Shown here piece by piece: positions 38,585-46,794 of a DNA stretch of 64,000 nt. The notes below the pieces were generated by a model, which saw nothing but the letters and a program-made list of their open reading frames with translations, had not been told where the DNA came from and did no database searches. The position numbers and the translations under genes were made by a program. This DNA is from an uncultured Bacteroidota bacterium. Its GTDB lineage: Bacteria; Bacteroidota; Bacteroidia; Chitinophagales; Chitinophagaceae. Each line of letters opens with the position of its first letter. Within the stretch, counting starts at the first letter, position 1. Location of the stretch: the NCBI GenBank assembly GCA_903906365.1, contig CAIVKC010000051.1, forward strand, positions 1 to 64,000, written 5' to 3'.

Positions 38585-38622
38585 AAACCTGTTATGCCAC
38601 CCGGCCTAACAGGTTTCTTCTT
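38585..38622 (+). terminator. Intrinsic terminator after secY
   Basis: Perfect 10-bp stem AAACCTGTTA (38585-38594) and TAACAGGTTT (38607-38616) with a 12-base loop, followed by a pyrimidine tract (CTTCTT). Termination may be partial because the T-run is interrupted; map starts 27 bases later with no good promoter. Confidence 0.7.
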
Positions 38623-38648
38623 ATACACATACAGAAAGGAACTGTCCC

Positions 38649-39446
38649 ATGATTTATTATAAGACACCGGCGGAAATTGAGGTAATGCGGCAGAGTTGTT
38701 TGCTGGTCAGTAGTGCGCTGACCGAAGTGGCTGCCCTGCTCAGACCCGGCATCACCACCCTTTCTTTGGACAAAGTCATTGGTGAATTCATCCAGGATCA
38801 CGGTGGTATTCCTTCTTTTCTCCATTACAACGGTTATCCTTTTAATTCCTGCATTTCAGTAAACGATGTGGTCGTCCATGGATTCCCCAATAACCAAGAA
38901 TTAAGGGAAGGGGATATTATCTCCGTAGATGTTGGTGTGTTAAAGAACGGCTACCACGGTGATCATGCCTATACCTTTGCCATTGGCGATCCCGGGGAAG
39001 ACATCATGCAACTCATACGTGTCACCAAGGAGGCGTTGTATAAAGGGATAGAAAAGGCCGTGGCTGGCAACCGGGTCGGAGATATATCATTTGCCATACA
39101 GGAACATACCGAAAAGAAGTACGGTTACGGTGTCGTCAGGGAACTCGTCGGTCACGGACTGGGAAAAAGCCTCCATGAGGATCCCCAGGTACCCAATTAT
39201 GGCAAGAGGGGAAGCGGTCCCAAAATGAAGGAAGGGCTGGTTCTGGCCATAGAACCTATGATCAACCTGGGCAAGCGTGATATTTATACCGAAAAGGATG
39301 GCTGGACCATCCGAACCAGCGACCATAAGCCTTCGGTTCATTTTGAACACGATGTCTGCGTTCAGAAAAACGGACCGGACCTGCTTTCCGACTTCCGTCC
39401 CATCGAGGCTGCGGAAGCAGCTAACCCCCATCTTTTTACCCGGTAG
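38649..39446 (+). CDS. map: Methionine aminopeptidase, type I
   Basis: 265 residues. Pita-bread fold with all five metal ligands: Asp94, Asp105, His169, Glu202 and Glu233, and the substrate His77 (VVVHGFP). Removes the initiator Met from new proteins at the ribosome. Cytoplasmic. It follows secY as in most bacteria, but here ends the ribosomal block: infA and the alpha-operon genes do not come next. Confidence 0.97.
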   Translation: MIYYKTPAEIEVMRQSCLLVSSALTEVAALLRPGITTLSLDKVIGEFIQDHGGIPSFLHYNGYPFNSCISVNDVVVHGFPNNQELREGDIISVDVGVLKNGYHGDHAYTFAIGDPGEDIMQLIRVTKEALYKGIEKAVAGNRVGDISFAIQEHTEKKYGYGVVRELVGHGLGKSLHEDPQVPNYGKRGSGPKMKEGLVLAIEPMINLGKRDIYTEKDGWTIRTSDHKPSVHFEHDVCVQKNGPDLLSDFRPIEAAEAANPHLFTR

Positions 39447-39466
39447 GGAGTTCCTCCGGCCTTTCG

Positions 39467-39474
39467 TATCTTTC
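39467..39474 (+). promoter_or_regulatory. Probable -7 element of the M20 peptidase gene
   Basis: TATCTTTC, one mismatch to TAnnTTTG, 22 bases before the ATG at 39497. Confidence 0.4.
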
Positions 39475-39496
39475 CGGTACTCATTAGTATGAATCT

Positions 39497-41038
39497 ATGA
39501 AACCATATAGGATATTTCTCCTGCTGGTCCTGGTAGCTGTGCAGCTATCTGCCCAAACCGACGGACTTTCCAGGGTGCGCGCCTATCGCAAGGCCAATGA
39601 ATACGTGTTTCTTCGGGAGTTTTTTTCCCTGCTTTCAATACCCAATCTGGCGGCAGACACTGTCAATATTAAGCGCAATACCACTTTTATCATGGATATG
39701 ATGACCCGGCGCGGTATCGGACAGGTCAGGCTGCTATCCCCCCGTACTCCCGGAGCTGCGCCGGCTGTTTATGGAGAAGTGCTGGTTCCGGGAGCTGCCA
39801 GGACGATCATCTTCTATGCGCATTATGACGGTCAACCGGTTAGTCCCGCCCAATGGGCGCCCGGTTTAAGCCCTTTCCAGCCCAAACTGGCCAATGGGGC
39901 CCTGGAGCGAAAGGGTACCCTTATTCATTTTCCGGAGTCCGGGGACAGCATTTCCCCCGACTGGCGCATATATGCACGCGGCGCTTCCGATGATAAAGCA
40001 GGAGTAACGGCGATACTGGATGCCTACGAGGCCCTGCGGCGGACCGGTCAGCACCCCGGCTGTAATATCAAATTTTTCTTCGAAGGAGAGGAGGAGGCGG
40101 GTTCTACCCACCTCAGCGAAATCCTCGACCAATATAAACCCCTGCTGGCATCCGATTTATGGATCATATGTGACGGACCTGTTCACCAGTCGGGGAAAAA
40201 GCAGGTTGTCTTCGGGGTGCGGGGGGACGCACATATGGAACTGACTGTATTTGCATCCAGAAGGCCCCTGCACAGTGGTCATTATGGAAATTGGGCGCCC
40301 AATCCCGCCCTGATGCTTTCCAAACTGCTGGCCTCTATGAAAAATGACAGCGGGCGGGTTGTCATACCCGGCTTCTATGAGGATATGGTTCCCTTTACGG
40401 CGCGTGAAAAGGAAGCCCTCCGGCAAATTCCGCCGGTGGATGAACAGATGAAAGCAGAGCTCGGGATTATTTCCACCGAGATACCCGGCCTCTCCCTGAT
40501 GGAATCCATCAACCTGCCTTCCCTCAATATCAACGGAATGCAGAGCGGCCATGTTGGAAGCAATTCCAACAATATCATTCCCACCACTGCGAGCGCTGAT
40601 CTGGATCTCAGGCTGGTCCTGGGAAACGACTGGCAACGCCAGCAGCAGCGCGTGACAGAATACATTGCCAAACAGGGTTTTCATGTTCTGGACCATGACC
40701 CGGACGGGGCCGAACGGTCCCAGTATGAAAAGATCATTAAAGTTATCAATGGCATGGATGGATATAATGCCCAACGAACACCCATGGACCTTCCGATAGC
40801 ATTCGAAGTCATCCGTGCCGTTCAGAAAACCACCACCGAACAGGTGGTTCTAGTTCCTTCGCTGGGAGGCAGTCTGCCCCTGTTCCTGTTTGAAAAATAC
40901 CTTCAGGGCAAAACCATCATTGTACCCATTGCCAACCATGATAATAATCAGCACGGTGAAAATGAAAACATCAGACTAGACAACCTCTGGAAGGGGATAG
41001 AGACAATGGCTTCCCTGATGATGATTGAATCAAGATAA
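39497..41038 (+). CDS. Exported M20-family metallopeptidase
   Basis: 513 residues. Signal peptide 1-20 (KPYRIFLLLVLVAVQLSAQ). Zinc site: FYAHYDGQPV (His, Asp), ARGASDDKAG (bridging Asp) and FFEGEEEAGS (catalytic Glu and ligand). A lid/dimerisation domain follows (HMELTVFASRRPLHSGHYG), and the last ligand is probably the His in NHDNNQHGENE. Family enzymes cleave dipeptides, acylamino acids or carnosine-type substrates; the long form with IYARGASDDKAG resembles dipeptidase/carboxypeptidase members. Periplasmic. The flavoprotein gene starts one base after its stop, so the two are cotranscribed. Confidence 0.9.
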   Translation: MKPYRIFLLLVLVAVQLSAQTDGLSRVRAYRKANEYVFLREFFSLLSIPNLAADTVNIKRNTTFIMDMMTRRGIGQVRLLSPRTPGAAPAVYGEVLVPGAARTIIFYAHYDGQPVSPAQWAPGLSPFQPKLANGALERKGTLIHFPESGDSISPDWRIYARGASDDKAGVTAILDAYEALRRTGQHPGCNIKFFFEGEEEAGSTHLSEILDQYKPLLASDLWIICDGPVHQSGKKQVVFGVRGDAHMELTVFASRRPLHSGHYGNWAPNPALMLSKLLASMKNDSGRVVIPGFYEDMVPFTAREKEALRQIPPVDEQMKAELGIISTEIPGLSLMESINLPSLNINGMQSGHVGSNSNNIIPTTASADLDLRLVLGNDWQRQQQRVTEYIAKQGFHVLDHDPDGAERSQYEKIIKVINGMDGYNAQRTPMDLPIAFEVIRAVQKTTTEQVVLVPSLGGSLPLFLFEKYLQGKTIIVPIANHDNNQHGENENIRLDNLWKGIETMASLMMIESR

Positions 41039-41039
41039 T

Positions 41040-42275
41040 ATGCCAAAGCAACTCGTGGTCATAGGTGGGGGCGCTGCCGGTTTTTTTTGCGCCGTCAATG
41101 CAGCCCGGCTGGATCCTTCCCTTCGTGTAATGATTATTGAAAAGACTTCCAAACTGCTGGCCAAGGTTCGTGTCAGCGGGGGCGGACGATGCAACGTGAC
41201 CCACGATTGCCGTGATTTGGCCGAAATGGCCAGAAAGTACCCGAGGGGCAACCATTTTGTAAAAAAAATGTTCCATCATTTTTTTACCCCCGATACCATC
41301 GCCTGGTTCGCTGCCAGAAATGTGACGCTGAAAACGGAGGAGGACGGAAGGATGTTTCCTGTCAGCAATTCTTCCCAAACCATTATTGACTGTCTGATAA
41401 AGGAGGCCAATTCCTATGGGGTGGAGGTCAGGATGAACCAGGAAGCCCAGGAAATAGTGACCCGGGACAACAAATTCCTGCTTCGGATGAAAAGCGGTCA
41501 GGAAATCCAGGCTGACTTCGTGTGTGTGGCCTGTGGGGGGTATCCGAAATCTTCCATGTTTGAATGGCTGTTGAAAACGGGCCATCATATTGAACCCCCT
41601 GTTCCTTCCCTGTTCACTTTCAATCTTCCCGGCAATCCAATTACCGCGCTTATGGGAATTGCCGTCCCCGACGCCATCGTCAAAGTAACCGGGTCCAGGC
41701 TCTCAGAGAGGGGCCCTGTACTCATAACCCATTGGGGATTGAGCGGACCGGCCATTTTAAGGCTGTCGGCCTGGGGAGCCAGGGACTTTCAGCAAAGGGA
41801 TTACCGGTTTTCCATTTCCATCCATTGGGTGGCGGCTCTTTCGGAGTCCTCCATCCGTCAGTCCATTCTGGAACTTAGGTCAGGGGCGGGGTCGCAGAAG
41901 GTCATGCAAAAAAACAAGTTCGGTCTTCCGCAGCGGTTGTGGGAATTTCAGTGCCAGCAGTCAGGAATCAACGAACATATGCGATGGGCAGATCTCCCTG
42001 CCCGGGAGCAGAACAGGCTGGTGAAAATGCTCACCAACCAGGAATTCCAGGTCGAAGGCAAAACCACATTCCGGGAGGAATTTGTAACTGCAGGCGGTAT
42101 CCGGCTTTCCGAAATAGAGGCCTCCACCATGCAAAGCAAGATTGTCCCTGGACTATTCTTTGCCGGAGAAATCATCGATGTGGACGGCATTACGGGAGGC
42201 TTTAATTTTCAGCATGCCTGGTCGGGGGGATTTATTGCGGCCAAAGTCATCGCCTCCCAATCCGGCCCTGCCTAA
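41040..42275 (+). CDS. HI0933-family flavoprotein (NAD(P)/FAD-dependent oxidoreductase)
   Basis: 411 residues from the ATG at 41040; a TTG five codons upstream overlaps the M20 gene and is not needed. Dinucleotide-binding QLVVIGGGAAGFFCAVNAARL at the start, then KVRVSGGGRCNVTH, the family signature, and at the C terminus LFFAGEIIDVDGITGGFNFQHAWSGG, the FAD-binding end. Related to YhiN and BaiN, the latter a bile-acid flavoprotein; the true substrate of this one is unknown. Cytoplasmic. Closely coupled to the M20 peptidase upstream, with no functional link I can name. Confidence 0.9.
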   Translation: MPKQLVVIGGGAAGFFCAVNAARLDPSLRVMIIEKTSKLLAKVRVSGGGRCNVTHDCRDLAEMARKYPRGNHFVKKMFHHFFTPDTIAWFAARNVTLKTEEDGRMFPVSNSSQTIIDCLIKEANSYGVEVRMNQEAQEIVTRDNKFLLRMKSGQEIQADFVCVACGGYPKSSMFEWLLKTGHHIEPPVPSLFTFNLPGNPITALMGIAVPDAIVKVTGSRLSERGPVLITHWGLSGPAILRLSAWGARDFQQRDYRFSISIHWVAALSESSIRQSILELRSGAGSQKVMQKNKFGLPQRLWEFQCQQSGINEHMRWADLPAREQNRLVKMLTNQEFQVEGKTTFREEFVTAGGIRLSEIEASTMQSKIVPGLFFAGEIIDVDGITGGFNFQHAWSGGFIAAKVIASQSGPA

Positions 42276-42297
42276 GGCATCCCCGTACCCTGGCAGT

Positions 42298-43407
42298 CTA
42301 GCCCCTGCAGTCCCGAATGGCCCGGTCGATATTTTCCAGGCCCGCCATAAAGGCCTCCTTTTTTTCCCAGCCAAAACCCAGCCGGAAGTAGCGCATTTCC
42401 TGTTCAAACCAATGACCCGGTCCCACATAGGTCTGGTATTGATTCAGGAGTACATGGTAGAATCTTTCCGCATCAGGCAGTGTGCCCTCCCTGAACCGGG
42501 GGAAGCAGACCACCCCTCCGGTGGGTTTGACCCATTCCAGGTAGGCATGATGGTCCATCCAGTCGCAAAGTTGCCGGAAATTCTCCTGGGTTTGTTTACC
42601 AATACCGGCAATGAAGGGATCCTTTCCTAACAGGAATTGATAGCCGATTTCCTCATCCACCACCGAATTGCAAATGCATATCTGTTCCTTGGCAGCCAGC
42701 AGGACTTCCTGCCAGTATTTATTTTGTGTCATCAGCCAGCCCAGCCTTATTCCCGGTATTCCATAGGCCTTGGACATGGAACAGATGCTGATGGCCTGGC
42801 CGCTGAGGGAGGCAGCCAGGGTGGAAGGTTCATGAAACCCCAGGTCCCGGTAGGTCTCGTCCACCAGCAGCACAATGCCGTGCAATTCGGCCAGTCTGCA
42901 TAATTCCCCCATCGCGTACTCCCCGATTTCGGTTCCGGTTGGGTTGTGGGGCGTGGTAACGGAGATCATCCGGGTATTTGGCCTGATGGCCTTTTTGATT
43001 TTTTCTACCGAAACCGTAAAGCCTTCTTCAAACAGCAGGTCAATGAAACTGATTTGACATCCGATGGCCCGGGGTGTTTCGATATTGGTGGCATAATTGG
43101 GTCTTAAGACCACCAGATGGTCCTGGGGCCTCAAAAAAGCGGTGTGTACCATAAACAGGGCGGCTGCAGCCCCGGCGGTGATCAATACGTCTGCTGCTTC
43201 CAGGTTCCGGTGGGATGCGGCAACCAGTTCCCTCAGGGCCGGCTTGCCCATATGGTCCCCATAGGCAAGGATCAGTTCCTGCAGGTCAATGCCAAGGTCC
43301 CTGAAGGACAGGTCCCTGACCGAGCTTTCAGCGAGATTGCATGCGATCGAGTCGTAACCCAGGCTTTCGGGCGATTCTATTTCGATGGGCATCCTTTTGT
43401 ATTGCAT
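42298..43407 (-). CDS. PLP-dependent aminotransferase (class I/II)
   Basis: 369 residues from the ATG at 43407 (or 364 from the ATG at 43392). Fold-type I layout: VLITAGAAAALFMVHTAFL near 74-92 for cofactor phosphate, Asn155 in TPHNPTG, Asp183 in LVDETYRDLGF, the Schiff-base Lys213 in SMSKAYGIPGIRLGW and its Arg221, then a C-terminal RLGFGW. Several amino acid aminotransferases and capreomycidine-synthase-like enzymes share this size; the substrate is not clear. Cytoplasmic. Single gene, convergent with the flavoprotein and divergent from rpsA. Confidence 0.88.
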   Translation of the reverse strand: MQYKRMPIEIESPESLGYDSIACNLAESSVRDLSFRDLGIDLQELILAYGDHMGKPALRELVAASHRNLEAADVLITAGAAAALFMVHTAFLRPQDHLVVLRPNYATNIETPRAIGCQISFIDLLFEEGFTVSVEKIKKAIRPNTRMISVTTPHNPTGTEIGEYAMGELCRLAELHGIVLLVDETYRDLGFHEPSTLAASLSGQAISICSMSKAYGIPGIRLGWLMTQNKYWQEVLLAAKEQICICNSVVDEEIGYQFLLGKDPFIAGIGKQTQENFRQLCDWMDHHAYLEWVKPTGGVVCFPRFREGTLPDAERFYHVLLNQYQTYVGPGHWFEQEMRYFRLGFGWEKKEAFMAGLENIDRAIRDCRG

Positions 43408-43643
43408 GGCAGGTTCATTGGAGGGGTTAGGGAGCTTTTGGGCGGCTTAGGAGTGGTAAAAGTAGGGATTCCCCTGTTATAATGGCCCAGCAGGCCAGGC
43501 GGGTGCACATGGGAGAAAAACAGGGTTCCCTTCAGGATGGTCCGGGAGGTCAGGGGTACAAGAGTCATTAAATCAGCAGGTTGTGAGGTGGCAGCCGGTT
43601 AAAAAAACTGGGCTTTCAAAGGAGAAAATACCCGCTTTTTGCG

Positions 43644-43651
43644 TATCTTTG
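43644..43651 (+). promoter_or_regulatory. -7 promoter element of rpsA
   Basis: TATCTTTG, a perfect TAnnTTTG, 33 bases before the ATG at 43685. The -33 region is not clear. Confidence 0.65.
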
Positions 43652-43684
43652 CAACCCCGGAAAAAACAACCGGGATTTTAATTT

Positions 43685-45595
43685 ATGTCTGAAAACAATA
43701 TTGTTAATCCAAACGCTGAAGTACAGGAGCCTGCTGCTGCTGCAGAGGTTACAGCGACAACAAACGTACCTGTGGCTATCGTACCTGAAAGGGTAGTGAC
43801 AGCTCATGATGATTTCGACTGGAGCATTGACAAGAGAAATGTTGCTGCCTACACCCAGGAGGAAAAGGAAAAGTATGACAAAGTGTATGACAACACTTTT
43901 GTGGCCATCACCGATGGAGAACTGGTTAAGGGGCTCGTAGTTGCCCTTACCAAGACAGATGTGGTCGTCAACATTGGCTTTAAAAGCGACGGCCTGGTTT
44001 CACTCAATGAATTCCGCGACGTTCCCAATCTGAAAACCGGGGATGAAATTGAAGTCATGGTAGTGGAAAAGGAAGACAGGGAAGGTCACCTTCACCTGAG
44101 CCGCAAACAGGCCCGCACAACCAGGGCCTGGGAAAGAATTGTGGAAGTTCACAAGACCGGTGAAGTGGTTACCGGTGTGGTTACCAGCAAAACAAAAGGC
44201 GGCCTGATCGTGGATGTATTCGGTATGGAAACCTTCCTGCCGGGATCACAAATCGACGTGAAGCCGGTTACCGATTACGACCAGTTCGTTGGTAAGACCA
44301 TGGAATTCAAGGTGGTTAAAATCAATGAAGCCATCAAGAACGCCGTAGTTTCCCATAAGGCCCTCATCGAAAGCGATATCGAGGCACAGCGCGCTGAGAT
44401 CATGAGCAAACTGGAAAAAGGACAGGTACTGGAAGGAACCATCAAAAATATCACTGATTTCGGAGCATTTATGGACCTGGGCGGACTCGATGGCCTGCTC
44501 TATATTACCGATATCAGCTGGGGTCGCATCAGCCATCCGAGTGAAGTACTTAAGCTTGACCAGAAACTCAGGGTGGTCGTACTTGATTTTGATGATGGTA
44601 AGAAGCGCATCAGCCTGGGTCTGAAACAACTGACCCCGCATCCATGGGATGTGTTGCCTGAAGCCATCCGCGAAGGTGAAATTGTAAAGGGCAAGGTCGT
44701 AAATATTGAAGATTACGGCGCATTCCTTGAAATTATGCCAGGTGTGGAAGGTCTCGTTCACGTCAGCGAAATTACCTGGGCCAATACCCCCATCAATGCA
44801 AAGGAATTCTTCAAGCTTGGTGACGAACACCAGGCCAAGGTTGTTACCCTGGATAAGGAGTCACGCAAAATGAGCCTGTCCATCAAACAACTCAGCGAAG
44901 ATCCCTGGAGCACGATCGAAACCAAATTCCCCCAGGGAAGCAAGCATACAGGGCTGGTTAAGAACATTACACCCTACGGTGTATTTGTGGAACTGGCTCC
45001 CGGAATTGGCGGCATGATCCATATCAGCGATCTGAGCTGGCTGAAACGCTTCAATCATCCTTCCGAATACACCAAGGTCGGCCAACACATCGATGTGGCT
45101 ATCCTGGGTATAGACAAGGATAACCGCAAATTGCAGCTTGGGCACAAACAGCTGGAAGAAGATCCCTGGAATGCCCTGGAGCAGACTTTTGCCATCGGCA
45201 CCATCCATGAAGGAACTGTTACCCGCAAGGATGACAAGGGTGCCATTGTGCAGCTGCCCTACGGGCTGGAAGGATTTGCGCCCAACCGTCACCTCGCCAA
45301 AGAGGATGGCAAACAGGTTGGAGCCGATGAAACCGCCCAGTTTATGGTCATTGAATTTGACCGTAACGAAAAGCGCATCGTTTTGTCCCATGCCCGTATC
45401 TGGGAACAGGCCAAGGTAGATGAGAAAGAATCTGCCAAGAAGGAAGCCAGGGTAGAAGCTGATAAGGCACATAAGGCCGTAAAGAGCATCCAGAGCAAAG
45501 TAGAGAAATCTACGCTCGGTGACCTCGGTACGCTCGCCGAAATCAAGGAAAAACTCAAGCAGGAAGAAAAAGGCGCAGACGAGGCCAAGCAGTAA
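43685..45595 (+). CDS. rpsA: 30S ribosomal protein S1
   Basis: 636 residues. A low-complexity Ala/Glu/Val N-terminus (about 1-45), then six S1 OB-fold repeats between about residues 75 and 585, each starting near a GE-V-x-G pattern; repeats 3 to 5 have the strong DFGAF, DYGAF and PYGVF turns and end in W-x-x-I/L-rich segments. A Lys/Glu-rich helical tail follows (KESAKKEARVEADKAHK). Unwinds and holds mRNA on the 30S. In Bacteroidota, which mostly lack Shine-Dalgarno sequences, S1 is expected to matter for initiation; that is established for the phylum in general, not shown here. Strong terminator follows. Confidence 0.96.
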   Translation: MSENNIVNPNAEVQEPAAAAEVTATTNVPVAIVPERVVTAHDDFDWSIDKRNVAAYTQEEKEKYDKVYDNTFVAITDGELVKGLVVALTKTDVVVNIGFKSDGLVSLNEFRDVPNLKTGDEIEVMVVEKEDREGHLHLSRKQARTTRAWERIVEVHKTGEVVTGVVTSKTKGGLIVDVFGMETFLPGSQIDVKPVTDYDQFVGKTMEFKVVKINEAIKNAVVSHKALIESDIEAQRAEIMSKLEKGQVLEGTIKNITDFGAFMDLGGLDGLLYITDISWGRISHPSEVLKLDQKLRVVVLDFDDGKKRISLGLKQLTPHPWDVLPEAIREGEIVKGKVVNIEDYGAFLEIMPGVEGLVHVSEITWANTPINAKEFFKLGDEHQAKVVTLDKESRKMSLSIKQLSEDPWSTIETKFPQGSKHTGLVKNITPYGVFVELAPGIGGMIHISDLSWLKRFNHPSEYTKVGQHIDVAILGIDKDNRKLQLGHKQLEEDPWNALEQTFAIGTIHEGTVTRKDDKGAIVQLPYGLEGFAPNRHLAKEDGKQVGADETAQFMVIEFDRNEKRIVLSHARIWEQAKVDEKESAKKEARVEADKAHKAVKSIQSKVEKSTLGDLGTLAEIKEKLKQEEKGADEAKQ

Positions 45596-45618
45596 GCATG
45601 TATTTTCTTTTTATAGCC

Positions 45619-45653
45619 GGAAAAGCGCCCTTCAAAGGGCGCTTTTCCATTTT
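45619..45653 (+). terminator. Intrinsic terminator after rpsA
   Basis: Perfect 12-bp stem GGAAAAGCGCCC (45619-45630) and GGGCGCTTTTCC (45637-45648) with a 6-base loop, then a short T-run. Confidence 0.9.
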
Positions 45654-45786
45654 ATCCCCTGGCCCGAATCCTGACTCCTGTTTAGCCAACTACCCTTCAC
45701 CCGGCCATTTACAGGAATCGATTTTTTTTTAAAATCGGCACCTGATCGGCTATATTGGCCCGACTTTTTCTTATAACTTCAATGCC

Positions 45787-46785
45787 ATGAAATATGTCTT
45801 TTTCATCCTGGTCCTCCTGAATTTAAACGGGGCAGCTGCGCAAAATCTGAGCGGTTCCTGGTATGGGCAGGCCGATGCAGAGATTTCGGGGGTGCACAGC
45901 AATTATTTGACGGAACTGATCATCAAACAGAAAGGGGATGAGGTCGAAGGCGTCTTTGCCTATTATTTCAAAGACGTACACATGAGCTATTACGTCCATG
46001 GGGATTACAATGCGAAAACCAAGGAGATTACCATTAAGAATATTCCCATCATTTATTTCAACAGCAATTCCACCATCAATGGAATTGACTGCAACACCAA
46101 CTTCAGGGGTAGCCTTTTCGTTTCCAGGGTAAAGAAATCCATCAACGGCTATTTCTTTCATGATGACAAGTATAAATACACCTGCCCTGACCTGCGGGTA
46201 ACCTATACACTGGACATCGAAGATAAATCGCAGGACAGCATACTGAATAATACGGCATTAGGCAAAAAGTTCTGGACGCCCCAGCCGGATGATTTTATTG
46301 TTTCAGCTTCAGAGACCCGGCGGGAGAGGGTGGCCCCGGTTCCCGTGGCTGTGGAAACCCCGCACATACCCGTCATCCGCCCGGCAGAGATTCAACCCCG
46401 GCAGCAGGATGATGCCGCAAAAATTACGGCTGCCTATGGCAGGAGAAAATCCATCCTGAGCAAGGAACTTGTAGTGGAATCGGATTCGGTGGAACTGAGT
46501 TTTTATGATAATGGAGACATTGACGGGGACAGCATTTCCGTTTTTCTCAACAACCAGGTGATACTCACCCACCAGGGACTGACGGCCAGGGCCATAAACA
46601 TTTATGTAAAAATGGACAGTCTCCGTGCATATAATGAAATCGGCATGTTCGCAGAAAACCTGGGCACCATCCCCCCCAATACGGCATTGATGGTGGTTAC
46701 CGATGGCGTAAACCGCTATGAAGTATACATGAGCAGCAGCCTGACCCAGAATTCAGCCGTCAGGTTGCGCCGCAAAACAAAATAA
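45787..46785 (+). CDS. Exported protein of unknown function
   Basis: 332 residues. Signal peptide 1-19 (KYVFFILVLLNLNGAAAQ). Residues about 20-150 form a beta-rich domain opening NLSGSWYGQADAEI, lipocalin-like in its short strand repeats (LIIKQKGDEVEGVFAYYF, GSLFVSRVKKSINGYFF). A Pro/Glu linker (VPVAVETPHIPVIRPAEI) leads to a second domain near 225-325 with VELSFYDNGDIDGDSISVFLNN, a Ca-binding-looking DNGDIDGD pattern. The whole looks surface-associated. No function recognised. Convergent with parC with only nine bases between their stops. Confidence 0.78.
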   Translation: MKYVFFILVLLNLNGAAAQNLSGSWYGQADAEISGVHSNYLTELIIKQKGDEVEGVFAYYFKDVHMSYYVHGDYNAKTKEITIKNIPIIYFNSNSTINGIDCNTNFRGSLFVSRVKKSINGYFFHDDKYKYTCPDLRVTYTLDIEDKSQDSILNNTALGKKFWTPQPDDFIVSASETRRERVAPVPVAVETPHIPVIRPAEIQPRQQDDAAKITAAYGRRKSILSKELVVESDSVELSFYDNGDIDGDSISVFLNNQVILTHQGLTARAINIYVKMDSLRAYNEIGMFAENLGTIPPNTALMVVTDGVNRYEVYMSSSLTQNSAVRLRRKTK

Positions 46786-46794
46786 GCCGCTCAG

